64,000 nt of DNA from Ooceraea biroi (lineage: Eukaryota; Arthropoda; Insecta; Hymenoptera; Formicidae), in contig NC_039515.1 of the NCBI RefSeq assembly GCF_003672135.1, positions 13,082,001-13,146,000 of the forward strand, written 5' to 3'. The notes below the pieces were generated by a model that searched no databases, was not told where the DNA came from, and saw nothing but the letters and a program-made list of their open reading frames with translations. Numbering within the stretch: the first letter of the stretch is position 1; every line of letters begins with the position of its first letter. The translations under genes and the position numbers were made by a program. Below are positions 1 through 12,723 of the stretch, one piece after another.

Positions 1-384
1 CTTTGGGGATACATTAAAGACCATTGTTATGCCGGAAATCCAGAAACAGTGTCAGATTTAGTAGTAGCTATTAAAAAGGTCGTTAGCAACATTAAAGACG
101 ACATGTTAGAAAAAGTTTTCACAAGTTTTCGTAAAAGAATGAATTGTTGTACAAATTCAGATGGTGCACACTTTGAAAATATTTATCATTAGCTTACGTG
201 ATTATTAGCATATTTTTCATTAATAAAATAAACTGATATACAAACATTTTGCTAAATTTTATTTATACCCATTAAAAACTGCAGACTTTCCTCTTTCCAA
301 CGCAATTTTTGTTTTTTCAATAACTGCATACGTTTAAAAATGACAGCTGATTAGTTTCAGCAACTTCCCATGGGACACCCTGTA
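1..384 (+). mobile_element. 3' end of a Tc1/mariner-superfamily DNA transposon (cut by window edge)
   Basis: The plus strand is open from base 2 to a stop near 192. The peptide begins LWGYIKDHCYAG and carries KVFTSFRKRMNCC and a final GAHFENIYH, the pattern of the extreme C-terminus of IS630/Tc1/mariner transposases of the DDE_3 type. About 190 bp of AT-rich tail follow, then GGGACACCCTGTA at 372-384 beside TA, which looks like a terminal inverted repeat with a TA target site. The rest lies left of the window, so the catalytic residues cannot be judged. It sits in what should be intron 7 of OR A. A more distant Tc1-like family is possible; the superfamily call is firm, the family is not. Confidence 0.7.
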
Positions 385-430
385 TAATATATAATAAAAT
401 ACATAAAATTATTCATATCTTATATCTTAC

Positions 431-2370
431 GCAGATTCTAATACTTCTACACTGTGTTCAGTGTAAGACTGTGTAAGAAAATTTGCCATAAACATATATA
501 GCAAATAACACACTAACATTCCACAAGGTATAAAAATATCATACAAGTCATTGAACTGCATTATAGCATTGTATAGCTACAAATATTTTGTAGTGAATAT
601 AATTAAATAATGTAAATGATATTGTATGTTACTTAATTATATATTATAGGTATTATAAGTGCAACGTACTTTACAAACACAAAACATTAAAAAATAAAAA
701 ATACAGTGTCAGGGCCATCGTCGAATTCGAGGTTTTTACACTTGTCACAAATAATTACTTTTTTCATTAGGTAGTACTTTAGCAAAATGAAAAAGTGGAC
801 CTCAGCAACAATAATGTAAGTAATATGATCTAGAAGAATTGTACAATACAAGAAGTTTTGGTTCAGGTGTATACTAAGTATCTAGAATGATTCTTGCACA
901 AATCATATTCCAATTGTATAAAAGTTTTGAAGATTGCCCGTAATCCTAATCCAAAACAAACATGAAATAAGTGGTGGAATGTATTATATTAAGAAGTACT
1001 ACTTACGCGAAATAGAACGCAACTTAAAGACAGTACGCAAATTAAAACTAACGGGAAATACCACATATCAAACGAAAGTATCAAACCTTTGCAAAACCTT
1101 TAACCCCAAAAAATGTCTATTTAGTAAATTTATATCTCATTACTGTCAAAGCTGTAAACTATTGGCTATAATTATTCACGCTAGAGTGAATATTAACGAT
1201 TAATACACACAATCAATAGAAAACATATTAACATTTTTTGGAAACTAACTCCAATGTTCTTCTATGAATGTAAACTGAAAGACAAATATTCCGGTGCATG
1301 TATTGTATTCTTTGAGCAACAGGAAGTTGTAGCGTATGGACAGTTACTGTATTTTGGATTAAAGAACTGAAAACAATTTAGATAATATTAAAAGTTGATA
1401 AACGCTATTATTAAGAAAAATGGTGCGCCTGTTAACCTAACAATTTTATATGTTGCACATGAATGTTTCGTTACTGTTGTTATGAACGTTAGAATCGTAA
1501 GGAGCGACCAAAGACCGATTCCTGCTGCTACTCCCTCCAGCACTAATAAAAAGAAAAAATATTGTTCTTCATTGAAGACAAACAATTCAATATCTATTTC
1601 AAGTTTTCGTGGTCGAGATTCATTCATTGGTGCAATAATATCAAGGATGATAGGTTTAAATTCCATAATCGTAGTCAAAGATGCTCCTATTAAAAAAAAA
1701 ACTAGAAAAACACATAAATTAAGTAGCAGTTGAATTAAAATGATAAAATCTTATAATTTCATGTCCGATTCGGTCGCTTACTGCACAGAGATAATGTGAA
1801 AATATAAGATTCTGAGAGATATTCTTCAAATATTTTCATTGCGTCACAATTTTTAAACGTTTTCCAGTCAAACTGCATATGTTCAAACATCTGCTTTACC
1901 TGTTTTAATTGTCACAATCTGTAGTAGTATTTGAGAAGCACAAGTTTTGACAATTTCATATAATGCATAAAACAATGAACCTCACATACGTACAATTTCA
2001 GAATTGAAGTAGAATGAGTAGTAATTCAAAATGAAGACCACAGTAATACAAATATAAGTAAATCGTTTTAGGATACACTCCATGTTACAAGTCGTTGTTA
2101 AGAACGGCGTAAACTGCAAAGAATATAAAGGCACAAGTCTAACGATGATAATAAAATATTAAACATATATTTAATATAACGCATATGCATATAAACATAA
2201 TACGTTTAAGGCATAAATCGCAATACCTGACAAAAGAACATGGAGCAGTATGCACCGAAAAAGAATACTGCTTGTATTTGCCAAATAAATGGTTTCTGAT
2301 ATGGCCATAATCCCGCAATAATAAACAGAGTTCGGTGGAGCTTTAAACAACGTGCGCCTGCAACTACCAT
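431..2370 (-). CDS. Odorant receptor A, nine-exon type (exons 1-7 of 9; 3' end outside window)
   Basis: Insect seven-transmembrane odorant receptor, expected to form a ligand-gated cation channel with Orco in sensory neuron dendrites. Exons on the minus strand: 2227-2370, 1994-2113, 1782-1899, 1437-1701, 1250-1366, 1007-1097 and 431-576. The ATG at 2368-2370 gives MVVAGARCLKLHR and the family hallmark GLWPYQ. Exon 4 holds NESRPRK; exon 6 ends in VLSLSCVLFR just before a GTAAGT donor. All junction phases agree with OR B and C and no stop was seen. Exons 8 and 9 are absent: a transposon end occupies 1-384, so they either lie beyond the left edge with the element in intron 7, or are lost. The 3' half is almost identical to OR C. 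Confidence 0.93.
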
Positions 2371-2698
2371 TTTTAGAGTAACGGTGTGAGTAGCTTTGTC
2401 AATGAAAGCTTCCGACTAAGCAATGAATATCATCTCTTCCTTATCCAATTTTTATTATATCTTCTACTATAATATCTTCTATAATATCTGATGTTCAGAC
2501 GAAAGTAAAGTAAAGTTACAATTTAGTAATTTTTCATTATTATACGATGAAAAATAGATGTAACGTGCTGTAAATGTACCAAACAATGTGAAAGTATCGA
2601 GGTGCCTAATAAAAAAGTTATTTCACGTAATAATTACATTGCTAGACGTACTAAGAAAATACAAGAAAAAAAGGTGCTTCCTTCTTCAATGTACGTAA

Positions 2699-2708
2699 GC
2701 GCAAGCGC
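2699..2708. promoter_or_regulatory. GCGCAAGCGC upstream motif of OR A
   Basis: GCGCAAGCGC lies 329 bp upstream of the OR A start codon. The same or a closely related sequence stands at a similar distance upstream of ORs B, C, D, F, G and H. It recalls the NRF-1/erect-wing half-site pattern, but that is inference; TF binding or a nearby transcription start is not shown by the sequence. A CTTTCGA string follows about 20 bp further on. Confidence 0.45.
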
Positions 2709-2880
2709 GCTAGGCAGCCGTGACTTTCGATGCGTCAGTCGATCTTGTGCCACCGAAGTGTACACTTCAATGTGAAATAATGCGACATGTGCACGTGCAT
2801 ATCCTGACTACCTTTTCTCATTTTCTCATCTTTTCTGCTTGTTGTTTATAAGTGAAGTATACAATTTACTCTTATAATAT

Positions 2881-3039
2881 ATGTGTCCAGTTAATTATGT
2901 TAGTATAATCTTATTTTTTTAAATATGTACAAAAATGGCATCAAGTATACGCGCACGTTTTATGCATAAAGTAAAATATAATTATATTTTATTTCTATAT
3001 ATAAATATCTATATATAAAAAAAGAATTCCTATTAAAAC
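2881..3039. promoter_or_regulatory. 159-bp near-invariant intergenic block, copy upstream of OR A
   Basis: This block is base-for-base the same as 13355-13513 upstream of OR C, and differs from 8400-8559 upstream of OR B by one T in a homopolymer. The flanking intergenic DNA of the three genes differs by roughly one base in ten, with indels. It includes a short TATACGCGCACG core in AT-rich DNA. It may be a constrained regulatory or insulator element, or a gene-conversion tract; the sequence alone cannot decide. Confidence 0.5.
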
Positions 3040-4016
3040 GGTGATATCTAAAAATAATGCCAACTAAACTATGAGAATTATATAGAAAAGATTATTTCAT
3101 TATATTGTTTCTGTATATCTACGTGAATATTTTAACGTAATATATTAATATCTTATTTGTTTATTATTGTACAGATACAATACTATTAATGAAAGCATAA
3201 AACATTGAAATACCCTATGCACATCTAGAGCCATATCCGAAAGCGATTAATATTTCATGATAACAAATTTTGGAATTCTTTTAGTATAGTATTTGTAATG
3301 CACATAAAATATATCGCTTATTGTTTGTATTCTTTTCTTTTATTGGTTTTGTGCACTAAAGTAAATTGTATGATAAATATTATCATAAATACAAACATAT
3401 TCATTATGGGCATGTAATTTATTATAATATTACATATTATAGTAAGTTAACAGATATTCAGATTATCGTATCGTATCGTATTAATATAATTAGACCTTCG
3501 AAAGACATGTTAGTACCTTGTGACAATTGATTACAATGTTAAAATAATCTGCTTCTATAATGAATATATTATTAAACTATTATAACTAATATAGGATTTT
3601 ACATTGCACGAAATTCAATATACAATTTACAATATACAATATTATCAAATATAGTAAAATACTCTTGTGTCTAATGCTCGACGTGTGCCAAATAAATATA
3701 TTTAGTAATGAATGTTTTATAAAGTATAATAAGTAGCAAATAATATTCCCCAAAAAGCAAATAAGTACATGAAGCAATAAAATACAATGTATACTGCCAA
3801 ATTTAATGTATTGTCTTCCCCAAAAAATCGAAATACGTTCCAATTACATATATTTCTAACGTATACATATACATATAACGTGTACATATAACATAGATAA
3901 CTCCTTTCTTTTTTGAGAAGCTTTCATTACTTATCTTTGTAAGAACAATTATAAAGCATATAAGCATGGCTCTGAATAACTTATATCTTCTTCGCTGTTT
4001 CTTCGTCCCTTTATAC

Positions 4017-7000
4017 TCATAAACGCATAGCGTGCATAACAGTAAAATATGATACAGCGGAAGTCACAAGCTGAAACAAGAATTCGTCTCCGTATGGACA
4101 GTAATTATAAAATATTTCTCAGCAAGTGTTTTCACTTATTAAATATATCCAAGTTATTACTTAGAGTACTGTATACATAATATTTATTACCGTAGAAAAT
4201 CCTTCTATAGACGCAACGAAAAGACCACCCACTACTATTTTATGGCTCCTTATAGAGTTTTGCATAATTAAGAACAATTTCTGAATCGGCAATGGTGCTA
4301 CATACCAAAGAGTATCATATCTAAAGATTAAGCAAACAATGCATTAATACTTCTACCGAAGATCAAATTGTAAAAAATATGAGCATGAAACATTAAATAA
4401 GAAAGTATAGCCGCAGCTCATGCTAGATACATGACGCGATGACACATGTGATGAGAACATACTGTTTTTCATTACATAATTATCTAATTAATAATAAATA
4501 GTATATATTATTATTTTTATTTGCACAACTCAATATTAGTGCAAACAGTATCAGAAACAAAATATTGGTTTGGCCAAAAAGTAATTGCGTTTTTTTTTAT
4601 ATAAATAAAAGGCGAATTTTTCATGGGAAACAAAAACTTTATTAAACAATATATTGTCCATTTTGTTTGATTATCTTTTGCCATTTTTCAGGCAACTTCA
4701 TGATTCTGCGCTCAAAAAAGTTCTTATCTTTTTCAGCAAAAAACAATTCCAACAACGATTTCATATCCTCATCAGCAGTAAAGGTTTTACCATTCAAGGC
4801 GTTTTGCAAAGAACGAAACAAATGGTAATCTGATGGTGCCAGGTCTGGCGAATATGGTGGATGTGGTAACATCATGGTAACACATCCCATCCAAGCTGCA
4901 ACAATTTTTCACGAGTGACCAAACTTGTACGTGGTCTAGCGTTATCATGGTGAAACACAACACCTTTGCGATTCACCAATTCTCGACGTTTCTGTTTGAT
5001 GGCATCATTTCATTTATCCAGTTGACGACAGTATACGTCTGAATTAATGGTTTGATTCCTTGCAAGCAGCTCAAAATACACAGTCCCACCAGACTGACAG
5101 CATAATCTTTCTTTGGTGAATATCTGCTTTTCAAGTGCTTTCAGCAGGTTCATCACGCTTGCTCCACCATCTTTTTCGTTTGACGTTGTTGTAGACGATC
5201 CATTTTTCGTCGCCTGTTATCATGCGTTTCAAAAATCGATCATTTTCCTCACGTTTCAAAAGAGAAGCGCAGATGTCAATACGCTTAGTGAGATGAATTT
5301 CTTTCAGCTCATGTGGTACCCAAATATCGAGCTTACTAATGTATCCAAGTCGTTTTAAATGGTTTTCAACACTCGATTTCGATATGTTAAGATTCTCAGC
5401 AATCTCTCGTGTCGTTAAACGCCGATTGGAATCGATCAGTGTCTTTATTTTGTCATCATCAATTTCGATTGGCCTTCCTGAGCGTGGTGCATCTTTCACA
5501 TTAAAATCTCCAGATCGAAATTTAGTAAACCAATTTTGACACTGCCGCAGTTTTAAAGCATCTTCGCCATATACATCAGATAACTTTTTATGAGCTTGCA
5601 CAGCGTTTTTCCCTTTTCGGAAGTAATAAAACAAAATATGAGGAAAATGTTCTTTTTGATTTTCCATTTTGAAATCGACGGCAAAGAAACAATTGTTAAC
5701 GAAATCGTGTACTTTCTTTTTGTAAAACAAGCTTGAACTGTGAGTTGTTAACCTACATAATGAATTTGCGGTTTAGAATGAAGTTAGTTACATTTCAAGA
5801 CATGTATGTCCATCTATTGGAAAAAAACTCAATTACTTTTTGGCCAACCCAATAACTAGTACAACAGTTATATCATAAAATACATAAAATTATTCATATA
5901 TTATTTCTTACGCAGATTCTAATACTTCTACACTGTGGTCAGTGTAAGACTGTGCAAGAAAATTTGCCATAAACATATATAGCAAATAACAAACTAAAAC
6001 TCCATTGCATACTAAAATATCATACAAGTCATTGAACTGCATTATAGCATTATATAGCTAGAAACAATTTATAGCGAATATCATTAAATATTGTAAGTAA
6101 ACTACTATTGTATGTTATGTAAGTAATTATATGTATATAATATTATAAGTGTAACGTACTTTACAACTACAAAACCGTAAAAAATAAAAAATACAGTGCT
6201 AATGCCGTCGGCCAATGAGGATTTTTAATTTTCAGAAATAAGTACTTTTTTCATTAGGTAATATTTTAGCAAACTGTAAAGGTGGATATCAGTAATAATA
6301 ATGTAATTAGTAATGTACTGATCTAGAAAAATTGTTCTACACGAGAGTTTTTGGTTCATACTCAGGTTTGTTTAACTAAGGATGTAGAATTTTTCTCGTA
6401 CGAATCATATTCTTATTCTAGAAAAGTTTTGAAGATTGCCCGTAATCCTAATCCAAAACAAACACGAAATAAGGGATGAAATGTATCATACTAATAATAT
6501 AAGTAGTACTTACGCGAAATAGAACACAACTTAAGGACAAGACGCCAATAAAAACTACTGGAAAATACCACATATTAAACGAAGGTATTATGTCTTTGCA
6601 GAACCTTTAACCCCAAAAATGTCTATTTAGTAAACTTAAATCTCATTACAGTTAAAGCTGTAAACTGTTGGCTATACTTATTCACGCTAGAGTGAATATT
6701 AACAATTAATATAATCAATAGAAATCATATTAAAATATTTGGAAACTAACTCCATTGTTCTTCTATGAAAGTAAACTGAAAGACAAATATTCCGACGCAT
6801 GTATTGTATTCTTTGAACAATAGGAAGTTGTAACGTATGGACCGTTACTGTATTGTGGATTAAGTAACTGAAAATATTTCAGATACCATTAATAGGTGAT
6901 AAACTTCATTAGTAAGAAAAATAGTGTATCTGTTAACCTAACAATTTTATATGTAGCACATGAGTGTTTCGTTACTGTCGTTAGAAACGTCCCAGTTGTA

Positions 7001-7862
7001 AGCAGCGACCAAGTGCCGATCCCTAATCCTGATAACTCCAGCACTAAATAGAAAAAGAAATATTGTTCTTCATTGACGAAGAATTCAATATCTATATCAA
7101 GTTTTCGTGGTCGAGATTCATTCATTGGTGCAATAACATCAAGGATGATAGGTTTACTTTCCATAATCATAATGAAAGATGAAGTTAGTAAATAAAGAAC
7201 TAGAAAAACATAAATTAAAGAGTAGTTGAACTAAAATGAAAAAACGTTAGAATTCCATTTCTGATTCACTTACAGCACAGAGATACTGCAAAAATATAAG
7301 ATTCGAAGAGATATTCTTCAAATATTTTCATTGCATCACTATTTGCAAACATTTTCCAGTCAAAGTGCATATGTTCAACCATTTGCTTAACCTGTTTTTA
7401 ATTACCAAAATCTGTAGTATTCGAGAAGTAGAATTTTTGAATATTTCATATAATACACAAAAACTTAATCTCAAATACTCACAGCTTCAGAATTGAAGTA
7501 GAATGAGTAGTAAATCAAAATAAAAACGAAAGTAATACAAATAATTGAAAATCTTTTTAGAATACAATCCATGTTACAAGTCGTCGTTAAGAACGGCGTA
7601 AACTACAAAGAATATAAAGGCAGAATTCTAACGGTGATAATAAAATATGAAAAATATATTTAATATAAAGCATATACATATAAACATAATGCGTTTAAGA
7701 AATAGATCACAGTAATACCTGAGAAAATAACATGCAGCTGTATGCACCGAAAAAGAACACTGCTTGTATTTGCCAAATAACTGTTTTCTGATATGGCCAT
7801 AATCCCACAATCATAAACATAATTCGATGAAGTTTAAAACAGCGTGCGCCTGCAAATACCAT
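4017..7862 (-). CDS. Odorant receptor B, nine-exon type, complete
   Basis: Complete seven-transmembrane insect odorant receptor of about 393 residues, predicted Orco partner. Exons: 7719-7862, 7483-7602, 7274-7391, 6938-7199, 6751-6867, 6514-6604, 5912-6057, 4191-4320, 4017-4070. The ATG at 7860-7862 gives MVFAGARCFKLHR then GLWPYQ (about residues 21-26). Exon 4 carries PMNESRPRKL, exon 8 begins YDTLWYVAPLPIQ, and the last exon reads LVTSAVSYFTVMHAMRL then TGA. Splice sites are GT-AG and phases match the other array members; I saw no stop or frameshift. Intron 7 is enlarged by a 1.29 kb mariner (4565-5852) in the same orientation. OR A and C are the closest relatives. Ligand unknown; the nine-exon subfamily is associated with cuticular hydrocarbons. 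Confidence 0.95.
4565..5852 (-). mobile_element. Full-length decayed mariner (cecropia-like) in intron 7 of OR B
   Basis: A 1,288-bp element bounded by imperfect inverted repeats, TTGGTTTGGCCAAAAAGTAA at the left and its counterpart ending TTTTTGGCCAACCCAA at the right, flanked by TA on both sides (4563-4564 and 5853-5854). The homologous intron of OR C, near 10860, lacks it and reads through AAAATATCTAATACAAC, giving an approximate empty site. The length is typical of mariner. It inserted after B separated from C. Confidence 0.92.
4642..5667 (-). pseudogene. Mariner transposase, frameshifted
   Basis: Transposase that would cut and rejoin the element ends. The ATG near 5667 opens MENQKEHFPHILFYYFRKGK, followed by the helix-turn-helix region (LTTREIAENLNISKSSVENH). 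The first catalytic aspartate is in TGDEKW, the second in HHDNARP (about 4955-4975) and the third in YSPDLAPSDYH (near 4835), the D,D34D arrangement. The frame breaks just after KRDEPAES near 5130, and again in the segment between about 4880 and 5100, where the later motifs fall in other frames. The C-terminal part ends KQNGQYIV at 4642. It cannot make an active protein as written. Confidence 0.88.
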
Positions 7863-8219
7863 TTTTAGAGTGACGGAGGAAGCAGCTTAGTCAATGAAAA
7901 ACCGAATGACTGAGCTTCCGATCAGGACATTGAAAATGATCTCTTTCTTATCAAATGTTTATTACAATATCTTCTACTATACTATCTATAATATCTTATG
8001 TGAAGACGAAATTGATGTAAATTTAAAGTTTAGTAATTTGTCTTTATTATACAATGAAAAATAGATGTAACTTATAGATGTAATATGAGCTGTACGTGTA
8101 CCAAACAATGTATCGATGTACCACATAAAAAAGATATTTCACTCAATTAGTAAATTGCTAGACGTAAAAAAGGGAGACAATATAAGAAAAAGAGATGTTT
8201 TATTCTTCAATGTATGTAA

Positions 8220-8229
8220 GCGCAAGCGC
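8220..8229. promoter_or_regulatory. GCGCAAGCGC upstream motif of OR B
   Basis: GCGCAAGCGC stands 358 bp upstream of the OR B ATG, in the same context as in OR A: a TTCTTCAATGTA string before it and CTTTCGAT about 20 bp after it. Functional role is inferred from position and conservation only. Confidence 0.45.
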
Positions 8230-8399
8230 AATAGGTAGCTGTACCTTTCGATCCGTCAGTCGATCTTGTGGCACCGAAGTGTACACTTCGATGTGAAATA
8301 ATGTGACATATGCACGTGCATATCCTGGCTACCTGTTCTCATTTTCTCATCTTCTCTGCTTGTTTTTTATACGTAGACTATACAATTTACTCTTATAAT

Positions 8400-8559
8400 A
8401 TGTGTCCAGTTAATTATGTTAGTATAATCTTATTTTTTTTAAATATGTACAAAAATGGCATCAAGTATACGCGCACGTTTTATGCATAAAGTAAAATATA
8501 ATTATATTTTATTTCTATATATAAATATCTATATATAAAAAAAGAATTCCTATTAAAAC
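8400..8559. promoter_or_regulatory. 160-bp near-invariant intergenic block, copy upstream of OR B
   Basis: Matches 2881-3039 and 13355-13513 throughout except for one extra T in a T-run. It lies about 540 bp upstream of the OR B start. Immediately outside the block the three copies diverge and acquire indels. Confidence 0.5.
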
Positions 8560-9117
8560 TGTGATATTTAAAAATAATGCCAACTATATAGAATGGATTA
8601 TTTCATTATAGTGTTTCTGTATACCTAATACTTACGTAAATATTTTAGTATAATCTATTAATATCTCATTTGTTTATTATTGTGCAGATACTATTAATGA
8701 AGGTATAAAACAGTGAAATTCCGTATGCATATCTAAAGTCATATCCCGAAAGCGATTAATATTTATTTATAGCAACTTTTGGAATTCTTTTCGCATAGTG
8801 TTTGTAATGTGCAATGTACATAAAATATATCACTTGTTATTTATATTCTTTTCTTATATTGGTGCTCTAAAGTGAATTGTATAATAAATATTATCATAAA
8901 ATATTATCATAAATATAGGCATGTATTATAAGTTAGTGTAATGTTACATATTATAGTATAAAGTAATAGATTCTGATAATCGTATTAATATAAATAAAAT
9001 TTTGAAAGACATGTCAGTATCTCGTCAAAATTGCTTACATTGTTAAAATAATCTGCTTCTATACTGAGTATATAATTAAACTATTATAACATAGGATAAC
9101 TAACATAGGATTTCATA

Positions 9118-10015
9118 ATGACTGATTGATCTGCCGATAAGTACACTGAACGTTTTCATTTTTATAAAATTTCTTCTATATCTATACACTGTTGTTAAGA
9201 CGATATGAATGAATAACGAATGAAGTAATTTAACAATCTTCAGTATTTAATTATTTTCTATCATTAAGCGGAGAAAAATTGATGAGACTATAGATACACG
9301 AACTACAGAAGTATTGGTAAACGTTATATTAAAAGCATATCGCGCAATAAGTGAGTTATAGAACATGATAAGAAAAGTACAGAGACGCAATTCATATTTT
9401 AATATATGGAAGCGCAAGCGCAGGTGATTATCGTAGAAGAAGCTAATTTTAAATAAACCGTTCATCCAGCAGCGCCAAATTCTTTTCCATTTAACAATTT
9501 TGTACAATATTTTTTCCAAATCTACGACAAAAATTATGTAACATTTTTACGGTGTTTTGAACATTCCTTTTGTTGTATATCAATGGTATCTTTTCAATAA
9601 AACCCAGCGGCGCGTGTACTCGGCATACACGACTTTCTTGTACCTTTTTAAAGAAACCCTAAGGTATATGTATGACTATCACACTTTTATAAATATACAG
9701 TTTGATATCCAATCATGCGAAGATACTATTTTGGCATAATTCACAAATGGATATCAGTTATAATAATTAGTGATGATTTAGAAGAATTAAAGCTACAATT
9801 CGCGTAAAAAGCTACGGGGAATCTCGCCGCCCGAGCATTGCTTCTTGGCGTGAACTTGGCGCGAGACATTATATTCGTGTCTCTTCATCATATACTATGA
9901 TTGCATGATTGCATAATTAAATGATTGAGGTTGTCATATTAAGTAGAGCAATGAAACAGTATATTAATATTTTATCACGCATCATAATTAATTACAATAT
10001 AGAATTACAACATCA
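9118..10015. other. Unexplained 0.9 kb insertion or relic with an orphan GCGCAAGCGC motif
   Basis: Sequence present between OR B and OR C but missing from the homologous spacers upstream of A and C. It contains GCGCAAGCGC at 9412-9421, the upstream OR motif, without an OR start codon at the usual distance. It also has a GC-richer patch near 9815-9875. No terminal repeats were recognised. It could be the promoter remnant of a deleted receptor or an unrecognised transposon. Confidence 0.35.
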
Positions 10016-10320
10016 AACTTAGGAATGCATGTTTTATAAAGTATAATAATTAGCAAATAATATTCCGCAAAAAGAAAACAAGTACATTAAGTACATTAAG
10101 TACTAAAATACAATTTATACTGCCAAATTTAATATAATGTCTTGCCTGAAAAAATCGATACGTTCCAATTATATATATTTCTGAAGTATACATAACGAAG
10201 ATAGCTCCTTTTTTTCTATAAAAGCTGTCATCACTTATCATTGTAAGAACAATTATACAGCATGTAAGCATTGCTCTGAATAACTTATATCTTCTTCGCT
10301 GTTTCTTCGTCACTTTATAC

Positions 10321-12663
10321 TCATAAACGCATAGCGTGCATAACAGTAAAATATGACACAGCTGAACTCACAAGCTGAAACAAGAATTTTCCTTCGTATG
10401 GACAGTAATTATTAAATGATTCTCAACAAGTATCTTCAATTATTAAATACATCCAAGTTATTACTTAGATTAGTGTATACATAAGATATATTACCGTAGA
10501 AAATCCTTCTACGGACAGAACAAAAAGACCACCCAACATTATTTCATGGCTCCTTATAGATTTTTGCATAATTAGGAATAATTTCTGAATCGGTAATGGC
10601 GCTACATACCAAAGAGTATCATATCTAAATATTAAACAAACAATGCATTAATATTTCTACCGAAGATCACATTTTAACAAATATGAGTATGAAACATTAA
10701 ATAAGAAAATAGTCGCAGCTCAGATACACGCGATGACACATGTGATGAGAACACACTGTATTTCATTATTATAATTATCCAATTATTAATAGTAACAAAT
10801 ATTATATATTATTATTTATATTTGTACAAATCAATATTAGTGCAAATAGTATCAGAAACAAAATATCTAATACAACAGTTATATTATAAAATATATAAAA
10901 TTATTCATATAATGTTTCTTACGTCGATTCTAATACTCCTACACTGTGTTCAGTGTAAGACTGTGCAAGAAAATTTGCCATAAACATATATAGCAAATAA
11001 CACACTAACATTCCACAAGGTACAAAAATATCATACAAGTCGTTGAACTGCATTATAGCATTGTATAGCTACAAATATTTTGTAGTGAATATAATTAAAT
11101 AATGTAAATGATATTGTATGTTACTTAATTATATATTATAGGTATTATAAGTGCAACGTACTTTACAAACACAAAACATTAAAAAATAAAAATTACAGTG
11201 TCAGTGCCATCGTCGAATTCGAGGTTTTTACACTTGTCACAAATAATTACTTTTTTCATTAGGTAGTACTTTAGCAAAATGAAAAAGTGGACCTCAGCAA
11301 CAATAATGTAAGTAATATGATCTAGAAGAATTGTACAATACAAGAAGTTTTGGTTCAGGTGTATACTAAGTATCTAGAATGATTCTTGCACAAATCATAT
11401 TCCAATTGTATAAAAGTTTTGAAGATTGCCCGTAATCCTAATCCAAAACAAACATGAAATAAGTGGTGGAATGTATTATATTAAGAAGTACTACTTACGC
11501 GAAATAGAACGCAACTTAAAGACAGTACGCAAATTAAAACTAACGGGAAATACCACATATCAAACGAAAGTATCAAGCCTTTGCAAAACCTTTAACCCCA
11601 AAAAATGTCTATTTAGTAAATTTATATCTCATTACTGTCAAAGCTGTAAACTATTGGCTATAATTATTCACGCTAGAGTGAATATTAACGATTAATACAC
11701 ACAATCAATAGAAAACATATTAACATTTTTTGGAAACTAACTCCAATGTTCTTCTATGAATGTAAATTGAAAGACAAATATTCCGGTGCATGTATTGTAT
11801 TCTTTGAGCAACAGGAAGTTGTAGCGTATGGACAGTTACTGTATTTTGGATTAAAGAACTGAAAACAATTTAGATAATATTAAAAGTTGATAAACGCTAT
11901 TATTAAGAAAAATGGTGCGCCTGTTAACCTAACAATTTTATATGTTGCACATGAATGTTTCGTTACTGTTGTTATGAACGTTAGAATCGTAAGGAGCGAC
12001 CAAAGACCGATTCCTGCTGCTACTCCCTCCAGCACTAATAAAAAGAAAAAATATTGTTCTTCATTGAAGACGAACAATTCAATATCTACTTCAAGTTTTC
12101 GTGGTCGAGATTCATTCATTGGTGCAATAACATCAAGGATGATAGGTTTACTTTCCATAATCGTAATGAAAGATGCTCCTATTAAAAACAAAACTAGAAA
12201 AACACATAAATTAAGTAGCAGTTGAATTAAAATGATAAAATCTTATAATTTCATGTCCGATTCGCTCGCTTACTGCACAGAGATAATGTGAAAATATAAG
12301 ATTCTGAGAGATATTCTTCAAATATTTTCATTGCGTCACAATTTTTAAACGTTTTCCAGTCAAACTGTATATGTTCAAACATCTGCTTTACCTGTTTTTA
12401 ATTGCCACAATCTGTAGTATACGAGAAGCAGAATGTTTGAAAATTTCATATAATGCACAAAAAGATGAATCTCAATTACTCACAGCTTCAGAATTGAAGT
12501 AGAATGAGTAGTAATTCAAAATACAAACGAAAGTAATACAAATATAAGAAAATCTTTTTAGAATACACTCCATGTTACAAGTCGTCGTTAAGAACGGCGT
12601 AAACTACAAAGAATATAAAGGCAGAATTCTAATGATGATAATAAAATATTTAACAAAATAAAG

Positions 12664-12723
<60 letters not shown>

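Larger units (their letters stand above)
2371..4016. other. Intergenic region between OR A and OR B
   Basis: AT-rich spacer with no convincing gene. It holds the GCGCAAGCGC motif at 2699-2708, 329 bp upstream of the OR A start, and the conserved block at 2881-3039. A minus-strand open stretch at 3586-3843 is low-complexity AT-rich sequence without family resemblance. The part next to OR B (about 3700-4016) is homologous to sequence downstream of OR C (about 10020-10320). Confidence 0.6.
7863..10320. other. Intergenic region between OR B and OR C
   Basis: AT-rich spacer, longer than others in the array. From 7863 to about 9118 it aligns in order with the region upstream of OR A. From about 9118 to 10015 there is roughly 0.9 kb with no counterpart upstream of A or C, and homology resumes near 10020. 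Short open frames at 9247-9519 (minus) and 9557-9739 (plus) resemble no family I know and are probably chance. No RNA gene seen. Confidence 0.6.

Noticed and set aside
934..1203. Plus-strand open frame, nearly identical at 11426-11695
   Set aside because: It lies antisense over OR exon 6 and its flanking introns. Its conservation is explained by the A/C duplication, and the protein has no recognisable domain.
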